Positions 38,907 to 47,893 of a stretch of 64,000 nucleotides of DNA are shown here, one piece after another. The translations under genes and the position numbers were made by a program. This stretch comes from Streptomyces sp. SKN60. Its GTDB lineage: Bacteria; Actinomycetota; Actinomycetes; Streptomycetales; Streptomycetaceae. The stretch spans positions 434,001-498,000 of the forward strand of contig NZ_JAHTMW010000001.1 of NCBI RefSeq assembly GCF_026236535.1, in the 5' to 3' direction. Each line of letters begins with the position of its first letter. Position 1 is the stretch's first letter. The notes beneath the pieces were generated by a model. It worked only from the letters and a program-made list of their open reading frames with translations. It did no database searches and was not told the DNA's origin.

Positions 38907-39785
38907 ATGGTGGAAGCGAACCACGGCGCCGCCGTCGTCGCGGACGGATTCGGACTCAAGGGCCCGCGCGGCTGGGCGTTCCGGGGGATCGGCTTCGAGG
39001 CCGCCCCCGGCAGCCTGGTCGCCGTCGAGGGACCCTCCGGCTCCGGCCGCACCTGCCTGCTGCTCGCGCTCACCGGCCGGATGAAGACCCACGAGGGCCA
39101 CGCCGAGGTGGCCGGACTGCGGCTGCCCCGCAAGATGGCGGCCGTCCGCCGGATCAGCGCGCTCGGCCCCGTATCCGGCGTCAGCGAGCTCGACCCGGCC
39201 TTCACCGTCGCCGAGCACCTGCGCGAACGCGCGCTGCTCCAGCGCCGCTTCGACGGCAGCCTCAAGGCCCTGCTGCGCCCGCCGGCCGAGGGCCGCGCCG
39301 CCGCCCGGGACCGGATCGCCGAGGCCCTGGCCGCCGCCGGACTCGACGTCGAGGCCCTGCCCAAGGGCGAGCGGACCTCGGTGCGGGACCTGGAGCGTCT
39401 GGAGGCGCTGCGCCTGTCCGTCGCGCTCGCCCTCATCGGCAAGCCGCGGGTGCTCGCCCTGGACGACGCCGACCTCAAGCTCTCCGACGCCGACCGCGCC
39501 GAGGCCTGGGCCCTGCTGCGCTCCGTCGCCGCCGCCGGCACCACCGTCCTCGCCGTGTGCAGCGAGGCCCCCGAGGACGCCCTGAAGGTCTCCACGGCCC
39601 CGGCCGCAACGAAGCCCGCCGCGCCCGAACCCGAGCCCGAGACCGAACCCGAGCCCGAGCCCGAGCCCGAACCCGAGCCTGAGGCCGAGCCCGAGCCCGC
39701 AGACACCGCCACCGAGTCCGAGTCCAAGTCCGAGTCCAAGCCCGAGTCCAAGCCCCAGAAGGGAGACGCCGATGCGCTCGCATAA
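38907..39785 (+). CDS. ABC transporter-like ATP-binding protein with degenerate nucleotide site
   Basis: 292 aa, ATG start with GAGGGGGG directly upstream. The ABC fold is recognisable: a Walker A-like GPSGSGRT (residues 42-49), where the essential Lys is Arg (R48, codon 39048-39050); the signature region reads TSVRDLERLEALRL rather than LSGGQ; Walker B reads VLALDDAD with Asp187 in place of the catalytic Glu. The C-terminus from about residue 240 is an EP repeat followed by acidic and Ser/Lys residues. It overlaps the YhgE gene by 14 bp. Either hydrolysis is lost or a distinct mechanism applies. Confidence 0.8.
   Translation: MVEANHGAAVVADGFGLKGPRGWAFRGIGFEAAPGSLVAVEGPSGSGRTCLLLALTGRMKTHEGHAEVAGLRLPRKMAAVRRISALGPVSGVSELDPAFTVAEHLRERALLQRRFDGSLKALLRPPAEGRAAARDRIAEALAAAGLDVEALPKGERTSVRDLERLEALRLSVALALIGKPRVLALDDADLKLSDADRAEAWALLRSVAAAGTTVLAVCSEAPEDALKVSTAPAATKPAAPEPEPETEPEPEPEPEPEPEAEPEPADTATESESKSESKPESKPQKGDADALA
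39624..39699 (+). repeat. Glu-Pro tandem repeat
   Basis: CCCGAG/CCCGAA hexamers recur about ten times, encoding (EP)n with one ET and one EAEP variation, between residues 240 and about 264 of the ABC-like protein. The repeat is near the C-terminus and its length may vary by slippage. Confidence 0.85.
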
Positions 39786-41859
39786 GCTCGCCGCGCTCGA
39801 ACTGAGGCGGTTCGGCAGGGGGAAGCTCCCGCGGGCCGCGATGGTCGCGATCCTGCTGCTGCCGCTGCTGTACGGCGCGCTGTACCTGTGGTCGTTCTGG
39901 GACCCGTACAGCAGGCTCGACAAGATCCCCGTCGCCCTGGTCAACGAGGACAGGGGCGCCACCGCCGGCGGCGAGAAGATCACCGCGGGCGCCGACATCA
40001 CCGAGAAGCTGCGCGAGAGCGCCGTCTTCGAGTGGCACGAGGTCAGCGACGACGAGGCCCGCAAGGGCGTCGAGGACGGGACGTACTACCTGTCGCTCAC
40101 CATGCCGTCCGACTTCAGCGAGCGGATCGCGTCCAGCTCCGGCGACTCCCCCGAGACCGGCGCGCTGCAGGTGCGGACCAACGACGCCAACAACTACATC
40201 GTCGGCCAGATCTCCCGCACGGTCTTCTCCGAGGTGCGCACCGCCGCCTCCACCAACTCCTCCCGGACCTTCCTCGACAAGATCTTCATCTCCTTCTCCG
40301 ACCTCCACGACGCCACCGAGGAGGCGGCCAAGGGCGCCGGCGACCTCAAGGACGGCGTCGACAAGGCGAAGGCCGGTTCCAAGAACCTGGCCGACGGTCT
40401 GAAGACCGCCAAGAAGGGCAGCGGCGACCTGGCCTCCGGCATCACCAGGCTGGACAAGGGCGCCAAGGACCTGGAGACCGGTTCCCGCAAGGTCGCCGAC
40501 GGCACCCAGCAGCTCGCCGACCGGGTCAACGGCGAGGCCGCCAAGGTCCGCCCGTACCTCGCGAACAACGGCAAGTCGATCCGCGACACCGCCCGCCTGG
40601 TCTCCGACTCGGCCTCCGCCGTCCAGCACAACCTGGACGTGCTGGTGCGCCGGGCCCCGGCCGCCCGCGCCGCCGCCCACACGGCCGACGACGAGCTCTC
40701 CGCGTACTACCAGAAGAGCTGCGTCGCCAATCCGCTGCACGACCCCAAGGCCTGCGAACTCCTGAAGAAGGCCTCGGTCTCCGCCGACGACGTCGCGAAG
40801 ATCGCCGACGACCTGCACGAGCTGACCAAGGACAGCAACGGCGACATCAAGACCCTCGACGCCCGGCTGACCAAGCTGAAGAAGGACGCCGACGAACTGG
40901 CCCGGCGCTCGCCGCACCTCGACAACGAGGTCGACGACGCCATCAGGAAGATCAACGAACTCAACAAGGGCGCCCACCAGGTCGCCGCGGGCGCCAAGCG
41001 GCTGCACACCGGTCTGACCCAGGCCCGGTCCGGCTCCACCAGCCTGGACACCGGCGTCGGCAGGCTCAAGAAGGGCGCCGGCGAGCTGGACGGCGGCCTG
41101 TTCAAGCTGGCCGACGGCTCGGGCGAGCTGGCCACCGGGCTCAGCGACGGCGTGAAGCAGATCCCCGACTACGACAAGCAGGACCGCGACCGCCGCACCG
41201 AGGTGATGGCCGACCCGGTCAAGCTGGCCGCCCAGTCGATGCACAAGGCGCCCAACTACGGCACCGGCTTCGCCCCGTACTTCATCCCGCTCTCCCTCTG
41301 GGTCGGCGCGATGGTCGCGTACATGATCATCCAGCCGCTCAACCGGCGCGCGCTCGCCGCCGGCGCCTCCGCCTGGCGGATCGCCCTCGCCGGCTGGCTC
41401 CCGGTCGCCGCCATCGGCGTCCTCCAGGTGGCCGCGCTGATGTCCGTACTGCACTGGGGCCTGGGCCTGCAGATGGCCAGGGCCGCCGGCACCGTGGGCT
41501 TCCTCGCCCTGGTGACCTGCTGCTTCGCCGCCATCATCCAGTGGCTCAACGCCCGCTTCGGCGCGGCCGGCCGGATCCTGGTGCTCGCCGTCCTGATGCT
41601 CCAGCTGACCTCGGCGGGCGGCACCTACCCCGTCCAGACCAGCCCGGGCTTCTTCAACGCGATCCACCCGTACCTGCCGATGACGTACGTCGTCGAGGCG
41701 CTGCGCCGGCTCATCACCGGCGGCGGCATCGGACCGGTCTGGCAGGCCGTCGCGGTCCTGACCGCCTTCACGGCCGGCGCGCTCGCCCTGACCGCCGTCT
41801 CCGCCCGCAAGAAGCAGGTGTGGACCCTGGACCGTCTCCACCCCGAACTGTCTCTGTGA
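39772..41859 (+). CDS. YhgE/Pip domain membrane protein
   Basis: 695 aa, ATG start with GGGAGA upstream. One N-terminal membrane helix (about residues 23-40), then a long extracytoplasmic region with heptad-like repeats (LASGITRLDKGAKDLETGS), and about five membrane helices from residue 500 on (WVGAMVAYMIIQ onward). YhgE/Pip proteins resemble the ABC-2/ESX-type export and phage-infection proteins. The arrangement with the ABC-like protein suggests an exporter, but substrate is unknown. It overlaps the previous gene and is 11 bp from the TetR gene. Confidence 0.87.
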   Translation: MRSHKLAALELRRFGRGKLPRAAMVAILLLPLLYGALYLWSFWDPYSRLDKIPVALVNEDRGATAGGEKITAGADITEKLRESAVFEWHEVSDDEARKGVEDGTYYLSLTMPSDFSERIASSSGDSPETGALQVRTNDANNYIVGQISRTVFSEVRTAASTNSSRTFLDKIFISFSDLHDATEEAAKGAGDLKDGVDKAKAGSKNLADGLKTAKKGSGDLASGITRLDKGAKDLETGSRKVADGTQQLADRVNGEAAKVRPYLANNGKSIRDTARLVSDSASAVQHNLDVLVRRAPAARAAAHTADDELSAYYQKSCVANPLHDPKACELLKKASVSADDVAKIADDLHELTKDSNGDIKTLDARLTKLKKDADELARRSPHLDNEVDDAIRKINELNKGAHQVAAGAKRLHTGLTQARSGSTSLDTGVGRLKKGAGELDGGLFKLADGSGELATGLSDGVKQIPDYDKQDRDRRTEVMADPVKLAAQSMHKAPNYGTGFAPYFIPLSLWVGAMVAYMIIQPLNRRALAAGASAWRIALAGWLPVAAIGVLQVAALMSVLHWGLGLQMARAAGTVGFLALVTCCFAAIIQWLNARFGAAGRILVLAVLMLQLTSAGGTYPVQTSPGFFNAIHPYLPMTYVVEALRRLITGGGIGPVWQAVAVLTAFTAGALALTAVSARKKQVWTLDRLHPELSL

Positions 41860-41870
41860 GAATCGAGCCC

Positions 41871-42479
41871 ATGGACAGCAGCAGCACCAGACGGCAGGCG
41901 ACCCGCGCCAAGCTCTACGAGGCGGCCGTCACGCTCATCGCCGAGCAGGGCTTCTCGGCGACGACGGTCGACGAGATCGCCGAGCGGGCCGGGGTCGCCA
42001 AGGGCACGGTCTATTACAACTTCAAGAGCAAGACCGAGCTCTTCGAGGAGCTGCTGCGGCACGGCGTCTCGCTCCTCGCCGGCTCGCTGCGGGCGGCGGC
42101 CGAGGAGACCGCCGAGCGGGGCGGCAACCGGATCGAGGCGCTGGACGCGATGATCCGGGCGGGTCTGGTCTTCATCGACCGCTACCCGGCCTTCACCCAG
42201 CTGTACGTGGCCGAGCTGTGGCGCACCGGACGGGCCTGGAACTCCACCCTCCTGGTGGTGCGTCAGGAGGCCGTCGCGGTGGTCGAGAACGTGCTGCGCG
42301 AGGGCGTGGCGGCCGGTGAGATCGACGGCGGGATCGATGTGCCGCTGACCGCCTCGGCCCTTGTCGGCATGGTCCTGGTGGCCGCGCTCGACTGGCAGGC
42401 CTTCCAGAGCGAGCGGTCCCTGGACGACGTGCACTCCGCGCTCTCGCGGCTGCTGCACGGCCGCGTCAGCGGCTGCTGA
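41871..42479 (+). CDS. TetR family transcriptional regulator
   Basis: 202 aa from the ATG at 41871; GTG at 41856, which overlaps the YhgE stop, is an alternative. The N-terminal helix-turn-helix (ATTVDEIAERAGVAKGTVYYNFKSKTELFEEL) is at residues 27-60 and a helical ligand domain follows. It probably represses the operon by binding the ACTGAC-TG-GTCAGT site at 38879-38892. Ligand unknown. A strong terminator follows the stop. Confidence 0.9.
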   Translation: MDSSSTRRQATRAKLYEAAVTLIAEQGFSATTVDEIAERAGVAKGTVYYNFKSKTELFEELLRHGVSLLAGSLRAAAEETAERGGNRIEALDAMIRAGLVFIDRYPAFTQLYVAELWRTGRAWNSTLLVVRQEAVAVVENVLREGVAAGEIDGGIDVPLTASALVGMVLVAALDWQAFQSERSLDDVHSALSRLLHGRVSGC

Positions 42480-42505
42480 CGGAACACCGAAGGCAGACGG
42501 AACAC

Positions 42506-42566
42506 GGAAAGGCGCCGGTCCGGCGAGGCTCGATCCCCCCGAGCCTCGCCGGACCGGCGCGTCTTT
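42506..42566 (+). terminator. Strong terminator after the tetR gene
   Basis: A perfect 21-bp inverted repeat (42512-42532 and 42540-42560) with 7-base loop, extended by GGAAA/TTTCC, 32 bases past the stop. The DUF4126 gene downstream must therefore have its own promoter. Confidence 0.9.
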
Positions 42567-42789
42567 CCGTTCCCCCGTGTCCCCCGTGTCTCCCGGGTCT
42601 CCCCGGGAGTCCCCGTTCCCCTGTCGCGGCAGGCGCGCGACCCCGTTCCGCCGCCCCGTGCCGGCGGTTCCGGAGCCGCGCCCCTTCCGTGCGCTCCACT
42701 CTCCCTTCCGCGCAGGTCACGGCCCATCCGCATCCCTACTCATCTCGACGTCTAGGTACGGGTACTCAGAGCTGGTTACGATCGCGGGC

Positions 42790-43407
42790 GTGTCCGTACT
42801 CCCCCTGGTCTTCACGAGCGGCTGGGCGAGCGGGATCAACGCGTACGCGGTGGTCCTGCTGCTCGGCGTCTTCGGCGCCACCGGGCTCACCGACGAGGTG
42901 CCCGAGGCGCTGCAACGGCCCGACGTCCTGATCGCCGCCGGCGTGCTCTTCCTGTGCGAGGCGGTGGCGGACAAGATCCCGTACGTCGACTCCGTGTGGG
43001 ACTCCGTCCACACGGTGATCCGGCCGATCAGCGGGGCGGTGGTGGCCGCGCTGCTCGCCGGCCAGTCCGGTTCGCTGCCGGAGCTGGCGGCGGGCGCGGT
43101 CGGCGGTACGACGGCGCTGCTGAGCCACTTCGTGAAGGCCGGCACCCGGATGGCGATCAACACCTCGCCCGAGCCCGCCTCCAACATCGTGGTGTCCACG
43201 GCGGAGGACCTGGGCGTCGCCGCGATCGTCACCTTCGCCATCTTCCATCCGGTGGCGGCGTCGGTGATCGCGGCGACGCTGCTGGTGCTCGGGCTGCTGA
43301 TACTGGTCTTCCTCGCGCGGCGGATCCGCCGCTTCTGGCGGCGCAGGGCGCAGCGCCGGGAGGAGAAGCGGATGGCGGCGGCCGGGGCCGGGCCACCTTC
43401 CGGCTGA
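42790..43407 (+). CDS. DUF4126 membrane protein
   Basis: 205 aa from the GTG at 42790 (MSVLPLVFTSGWASGINAYAV). Five or six hydrophobic segments and a basic C-terminal tail (RRIRRFWRRRAQRREEKR). The sequence GWASGINAYAVVLLLG and the AGTRMAINTSPEPASNI block are typical of DUF4126. Function unknown. The ribosome site before GTG is weak, so the exact start is uncertain; 310 bp separate it from the tetR gene, mostly the terminator. Confidence 0.82.
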   Translation: MSVLPLVFTSGWASGINAYAVVLLLGVFGATGLTDEVPEALQRPDVLIAAGVLFLCEAVADKIPYVDSVWDSVHTVIRPISGAVVAALLAGQSGSLPELAAGAVGGTTALLSHFVKAGTRMAINTSPEPASNIVVSTAEDLGVAAIVTFAIFHPVAASVIAATLLVLGLLILVFLARRIRRFWRRRAQRREEKRMAAAGAGPPSG

Positions 43408-43438
43408 GCCGCCGGCGGGGGCCGATAGGGTCCCTGAC

Positions 43439-44842
43439 ATGGCAAGGATTGTGGTGATCGGCGCGGGTCTGGGCGCCATGGCGGCGGCCGCCCGGCTGGC
43501 CGTCGCGGGGCACCGGGTGACGGTGTACGAGAGCGGCGAGACGTACGGCGGCGGGGTCCGCCGCTTCGCGAAGGACGGCTTCGGCTTCGACACCGGCCCC
43601 GGTCTGCTGCACCTGCCCGCCGTGTACCGCGATCTGTTCGTGAAGACCGGCAAGCAGCCCCTGGAGGAGTGCGTCACGCTCACCCAGGTCGACCCGGCGA
43701 GCCGGCACGTCTTCGCCGACGGCACCCGGGTGGAGCTGCCGAACGCCTCCCGGGCCGGCACCGTCGCCGCCCTGGACGCGGCGCTCGGCGCGGGCGCGGG
43801 CGAGCGCTGGGGGGACTTCCTGGTGCGGGCCCGCGAGGCCTGGGACCGCACCCGCCGGCCGCTCCTGGAGGAGCCGCAGCCGACCGACTCCCGCCTCCTC
43901 GACCGCGATCCCTACCCGGCCCTCAAGGCGGGCCTGCTGCGCCGCCCCACGACCACGCTCGCCCAGATCGGCGCCCGTGAGCTGCGCGACCCGCGGCTCG
44001 CGGCGCTGCTCGACTCGTACGCGTGGAGCTACGGCTTCGACCCGGCGACCGCGCCCGCCGCGGCGGCCGTGCTGCCGTACATGGAGCAGACCTTCGGCAG
44101 TTGGTACGTGGCCGGCGGCATGCGGGCGCTCGCGGACGCGGTGTACGAGCGGTGCCGGCAGCGGCGGGTGGAGTTCGTCTTCGGCGCGCACGTCGTGGAG
44201 GTCCTGGAGAAGGACGGGCGGGCCTGCGGGATCGAGCTGGCCGGCGGGGAGACCGTGGCGGCGGACCACGTCGTGTCGGGCGCGCCCCCGCGAGAGCCGT
44301 TCCCGCCGGACGGGCCGCGCCCCCAGGAGGTGGCCACCGGCCGGGTGACGCTCTGTCTGGCCCTGCGCGGTGCCCGGGAGGCGGACGCCGTGCACCGCAC
44401 GGTCGTGCACACCGACCCCGGGGACAGCGTGACGGTGCTGCGGCCCAACGACCCGGCGCTGCGGCCGAACGAGGAACACGAGTCGGTGACGGTGACGCAG
44501 ACGGTCTGGATCGACGCGGAGACCGACCGGGCGAAGCTCGTCGAAGAGCTGCTCGCGGCCGCCGAGCGGGTCGTGCCCGAGCTGCGGGAGCGGCTGCTCT
44601 GGCACGAGCTCCGCACCCCCGAGGACACCGTGCGGGAGACCGGCGCCGCCGAGGTGCCGGGGCCGGCGCTCGCCGGGGCGCGGGGCCGGCTGCTCCCGGC
44701 CCCGAACGCCTCGGCCACGCCCGGCCTCTCGTACGTGGGCGGCTGGTCCCACCCCGGCGGCGGGCTCGCCCACGCCGGGATGTCGGGCGCCCTGGTCGCC
44801 GGGCTGATCGTGGAGGGCGCGGACTTCCGCGGCTCGCAGTGA
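43439..44842 (+). CDS. Phytoene desaturase-type FAD oxidoreductase
   Basis: 467 aa, ATG start 31 bp after DUF4126 ends. The dinucleotide fold VVIGAGLGAMAAAARLAVAGHRVTVYE is at residues 5-31; GGGVRRF and DTGPGLLHLP are next. The C-terminal FAD motif GLSYVGGWSHPGGGLAHAGMSGALVAGLI is intact. These proteins oxidise or isomerise carotenoid-like substrates. No carotenoid genes are nearby, so the substrate is unknown. No signal peptide. Confidence 0.85.
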   Translation: MARIVVIGAGLGAMAAAARLAVAGHRVTVYESGETYGGGVRRFAKDGFGFDTGPGLLHLPAVYRDLFVKTGKQPLEECVTLTQVDPASRHVFADGTRVELPNASRAGTVAALDAALGAGAGERWGDFLVRAREAWDRTRRPLLEEPQPTDSRLLDRDPYPALKAGLLRRPTTTLAQIGARELRDPRLAALLDSYAWSYGFDPATAPAAAAVLPYMEQTFGSWYVAGGMRALADAVYERCRQRRVEFVFGAHVVEVLEKDGRACGIELAGGETVAADHVVSGAPPREPFPPDGPRPQEVATGRVTLCLALRGAREADAVHRTVVHTDPGDSVTVLRPNDPALRPNEEHESVTVTQTVWIDAETDRAKLVEELLAAAERVVPELRERLLWHELRTPEDTVRETGAAEVPGPALAGARGRLLPAPNASATPGLSYVGGWSHPGGGLAHAGMSGALVAGLIVEGADFRGSQ

Positions 44843-44864
44843 GCGGCTGCCCGCCGCGCCGGGC

Positions 44865-45653
44865 TCAGCGGTACTGCTGGTAGTCCCCGTTGTTGCCGTA
44901 GTAGCCCTGCTGGTCCTGGTACTGCTGGCCCTGCTCGGTGTCCCGCTGCTGCGGGACCCAGACGCCGCCGGGCGGGGTGTCGTAGGTGTACGAGGGGGCG
45001 TACGGGTCGGCGTACGGCTGCTGCTGGTAGGCGCCGGCGTCGCCGTACTGCTGGCCGATGTACGGGTCGGAGTAGGCGGCGTACTGCTGCTGCTCGTACG
45101 AGGTGCCGTAGTCGTAGGCGGGCTGCTGCTGGTCGTAGCCGGTGGCGTACGGGTCGGCGTACGGCTGCTGCTGCTCGTAGGAGGTGCCGTAGACGGCGTA
45201 CTGGCCGGTGTCCTCGGGCATCGGCTGGGGCTCGTACAGAGGCGTGGCCTGGTCGTCGGCGCGCTCGGTCGGCTGGTCGTAGCCCTCGGCGTAACCCTCC
45301 TCGTACGCCTCGTCGTAGCTGAGGTCGGTGACCTCCAGGGTCGGGCCCGTCTTCTCGTCGGCGGCCTTGCCCGACCTGCGGCGGCGGCTCGCGCCGGGGC
45401 TGCCGCCGAGGGCCCAGCCGGTGGAGAAGCCGCGCCGGAAGGAGAGGGTCACATAGGTCTGGCCGACGGCGAAGACGACCGCGCCGACGACGATCACGAC
45501 CGTCGAGGGGACCAGGACGCCGACGACCACGCCGAGGAAGCCGGCGAAGGCGAGCAGCCGCCAGCGCAGTCGCGCCTTGTACTGCAGCAGCACCTCACCG
45601 AGCAGCCACAGCGCGACCACGCCGAACGCGATGTAGAGGACCGTCCACCCCAT
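44865..45653 (-). CDS. Membrane protein with Tyr/Gln/Pro-rich tail
   Basis: 262 aa, ATG start with GGAGAGG upstream. Two membrane helices are in the first 75 residues (VLYIAFGVVALWLLGEVLLQ and LAFAGFLGVVVGVLVPSTVVIVVGAVVFAVGQ), followed by a charged region and, from about residue 145 to the end, a low-complexity Tyr/Gln/Pro/Asp segment with recurring YEQQQPYADPY-like units. No known enzyme motif. The tail looks disordered and could mediate assembly. It is separated from metF by 51 bp. Confidence 0.8.
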   Translation of the reverse strand: MGWTVLYIAFGVVALWLLGEVLLQYKARLRWRLLAFAGFLGVVVGVLVPSTVVIVVGAVVFAVGQTYVTLSFRRGFSTGWALGGSPGASRRRRSGKAADEKTGPTLEVTDLSYDEAYEEGYAEGYDQPTERADDQATPLYEPQPMPEDTGQYAVYGTSYEQQQPYADPYATGYDQQQPAYDYGTSYEQQQYAAYSDPYIGQQYGDAGAYQQQPYADPYAPSYTYDTPPGGVWVPQQRDTEQGQQYQDQQGYYGNNGDYQQYR

Positions 45654-45704
45654 GCCCGCCCCTCTCCTACGGCCTCCGCCGCGGGTCGGGGCGGCTGTGG
45701 CCGG

Positions 45705-46622
45705 TCACGACTGCTGGTGCAGTCCGAGATTCTCGTAGATCTCGAGCGTAGCCCTGGAGTTGTTCAGCGTGATGAAGTGCAGCCCGGGGACACCCTCGGA
45801 CAGCAGCCGCGCGCAGAACTCCGTCGCGAACTCGATGCCCAAGGAGCGTACAGCGGCCGGATCGTCCTTGACGGCGAGGATCCGCTCTTTCACGTCTGCC
45901 GGGAAGGCGGCGTTGCTCAGGGTGGGCAGCCGCTCCAGCGTCTTCACGCTGACCACGGGCATGACCTCGGGGATGATCGGGGTCTCGCAGCCGGCCTTCT
46001 GCACGCTGTCGCGCAGCCGCAGATAGGCCTCCGGGTCGAAGAACATCTGGGTGATCGCGTAGTCGGCGCCGGCCCGGCACTTGTCGACGAAGTGGCGGAC
46101 GTCGGTGTCCCAGTCCTCGGAGCGCGGGTGCATCTCGGGGAAGGCGGCGACACCCACGCAGAAGTCGCCCGACTCCTTGATCAGCCGGACGAGGTCGGCG
46201 GCGTAGCGCACGCCCTGGGGGTGGGCCACCCACTCGCCGAGCGGGTCGCCCGGCGGGTCGCCGCGCACGGCGAGCATGTTCCTGATGCCGGCGTCGGCGT
46301 ACTGGCCGAGGATGTTGCGCAGTTCGGCGATCGAGTGGTCGACGGCGGTGAGGTGGGCGACCGGGGTGAGGGTGGTGTCGGAGGCGATCTTCTGGGTGGC
46401 CTTGACGGTGCCGCCGCGGGTGGTGCCGCCGGCGCCGTAGGTCACGGACACGAAGCTGGGGGCGACCGCCTCGATCCGGCGCATGGCGTTCCAGAGGCTC
46501 TGCTCGCTCTTCTCGGTCCGGGGCGCGAAGAACTCGAACGAGTACGTCGTGTCGCCGGACGCGAGGATGTCGCGGACCGTGCGTGCGCGGTCCGAGCGGA
46601 CGGAAGCGGTACCAAGGGCCAT
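45705..46622 (-). CDS. metF: Methylenetetrahydrofolate reductase
   Basis: 305 aa, ATG start. TIM barrel: [16 protein letters not shown] near the start contains the catalytic-type Glu, followed by [30 protein letters not shown] and [13 protein letters not shown] with the FAD-binding Asp, and [19 protein letters not shown]. It reduces 5,10-methylene-THF to 5-methyl-THF for methionine synthesis. I did not see a B12 riboswitch upstream. Confidence 0.95.
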   Translation of the reverse strand: MALGTASVRSDRARTVRDILASGDTTYSFEFFAPRTEKSEQSLWNAMRRIEAVAPSFVSVTYGAGGTTRGGTVKATQKIASDTTLTPVAHLTAVDHSIAELRNILGQYADAGIRNMLAVRGDPPGDPLGEWVAHPQGVRYAADLVRLIKESGDFCVGVAAFPEMHPRSEDWDTDVRHFVDKCRAGADYAITQMFFDPEAYLRLRDSVQKAGCETPIIPEVMPVVSVKTLERLPTLSNAAFPADVKERILAVKDDPAAVRSLGIEFATEFCARLLSEGVPGLHFITLNNSRATLEIYENLGLHQQS

Positions 46623-46732
46623 ACGGGCAGGTTAGACGGAGTCCAGAAGCGCGGTGAAGCCGCGTCCGCGTTGTGGACACGATTCCGGACAGGTTTCCGG
46701 GAATGTTCCGGACGTCCGGCCCATCCGGGAAG

Positions 46733-47386
46733 TCACCGGTCGAGGCGCTCGCGGACCCGCTTGGCGAGGGCGGCCGCGGCGGCGGCCGGGTCCGCGGCCT
46801 CGGTGATCGCGCGGACCACGACGATCCGGCGGGCGCCGGCGTCCAGGACCTCGTCCAGAGTGGTCTCGTCGATGCCGCCGATGGCGAACCAGGGCCGGTC
46901 CTGGGCGAGGCCGGCGGCGTGGCGGACCAGGCCGAGGCCCGGCGCGTACCGCCCCGGCTTGGTGGGGGTGGGCCAGCAGGGGCCGGTGCAGAAGTAGTCC
47001 ACGCCCGGCTCGGCGGCGGCCGCGTCGACCTCGTCCTCGGCGTGGCAGGAGCGGCCGATCAGGACCTGCTCGCCGAGGATCGCGCGGGCGGCGGGCACGG
47101 GCAGGTCGCCCTGGCCGAGATGCAGCACATCGGAACCGATCGCGTGGGCGACGTCGGCCCGGTCGTTGACGGCGAGGAGCTTGCCGTGCCGGCGGCAGGC
47201 CTCGGCGAACACGGCGAGGTGCTCCAGCTCCTCGCCGGCCTCCATGCCCTTGTCGCGGAGCTGCACGATGTCGACGCCGGAGGAGAGCACGGCGTCGAGG
47301 AAGGCGGGCAGGTCGCCCTGGCGCTTCCGGGCGTCCGTGCACAGGTAGAGGCGGGCGTCGGCGAGCTGCGCGCGAGGCGTGGACAT
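46733..47386 (-). CDS. thiE: Thiamine-phosphate synthase
   Basis: 217 aa from the ATG at 47386 with GGGGGGAA upstream. TIM barrel with [24 protein letters not shown], the pyrophosphate site [24 protein letters not shown], and the C-terminal [25 protein letters not shown]. It joins the thiazole and pyrimidine units to form thiamine phosphate. A terminator separates it from the upstream Rv2175c gene. It is read opposite to thiO-thiS-thiG some 2 kb away, and has no TPP riboswitch of its own. Confidence 0.95.
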   Translation of the reverse strand: MSTPRAQLADARLYLCTDARKRQGDLPAFLDAVLSSGVDIVQLRDKGMEAGEELEHLAVFAEACRRHGKLLAVNDRADVAHAIGSDVLHLGQGDLPVPAARAILGEQVLIGRSCHAEDEVDAAAAEPGVDYFCTGPCWPTPTKPGRYAPGLGLVRHAAGLAQDRPWFAIGGIDETTLDEVLDAGARRIVVVRAITEAADPAAAAAALAKRVRERLDR

Positions 47387-47412
47387 TGGGTTCCCCCCGT
47401 CGGGTGGTGCCG

Positions 47413-47455
47413 GTGCCGGGCCGGCCGTCCGCTCGGGGGACGGCCGGCCCGGCAC
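47413..47455 (-). terminator. Terminator of the Rv2175c-like gene
   Basis: A perfect 18-bp stem (47413-47430 with 47438-47455) with 7-base loop, lying 20 bases past the stop at 47476 and upstream of thiE. Confidence 0.85.
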
Positions 47456-47475
47456 CGCTGGTGGTGTCGAACGGA

Positions 47476-47850
47476 TCAGACGGCGAGCGCCTGGGCGCGG
47501 CGCTTCACCTCCGTGCCGCGATTCTCGTTGAGGGCCTGCGCCGGGGTGCCGGGTAGGGACGGGTCCGGGGTGAAGAGCCACTCCAGCATCTCTTCGTCGG
47601 TGAAGCCGTCGTCCCGCAGCAGCGTCAGCGTGCCGACCAGGCCCTTGACGACCTTGTCGCCCTGGATGAAGGCGGCCGGCACCTGGAGGATCTTCTCGCC
47701 GGGGCGCACCTCGCGGCGCACGGCGATGAGCTGGCCCTCCTTCACCAGCTGCCGCACGCGCGTCACCTCGACGTCGAGCATCTCCGCGATGTCGGGGAGG
47801 TAGAGCCAGCCGGGGACGAGAGCATCGGTCTTTGCGTCAATCTCGGTCAC
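47476..47850 (-). CDS. Rv2175c-family winged-helix DNA-binding protein
   Basis: 124 aa, GTG start. N-terminal winged helix ([44 protein letters not shown]) at about residues 18-62 and a C-terminal half including [31 protein letters not shown]. In mycobacteria Rv2175c binds DNA and is phosphorylated by a Ser/Thr kinase (PknL). A PASTA kinase gene lies 3.8 kb away here, so a link is possible but not shown. The N-terminal Thr cluster could be a phosphosite. Confidence 0.85.
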   Translation of the reverse strand: MTEIDAKTDALVPGWLYLPDIAEMLDVEVTRVRQLVKEGQLIAVRREVRPGEKILQVPAAFIQGDKVVKGLVGTLTLLRDDGFTDEEMLEWLFTPDPSLPGTPAQALNENRGTEVKRRAQALAV

Positions 47851-47893
47851 AGGACAAGCGTGCCATCCCGGACTGACAGTCGGTAGTCGGGCC

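Noticed and set aside
39772..42479. Antisense open frames opposite YhgE (Gly/Val-rich, 788 codons)
   Set aside because: No domain and reversed codon bias; shadow.
47871..47881. GACTG-A-CAGTC between the FAD oxidoreductase and Rv2175c genes
   Set aside because: Only 5-bp arms, so likely chance or a weak hairpin.
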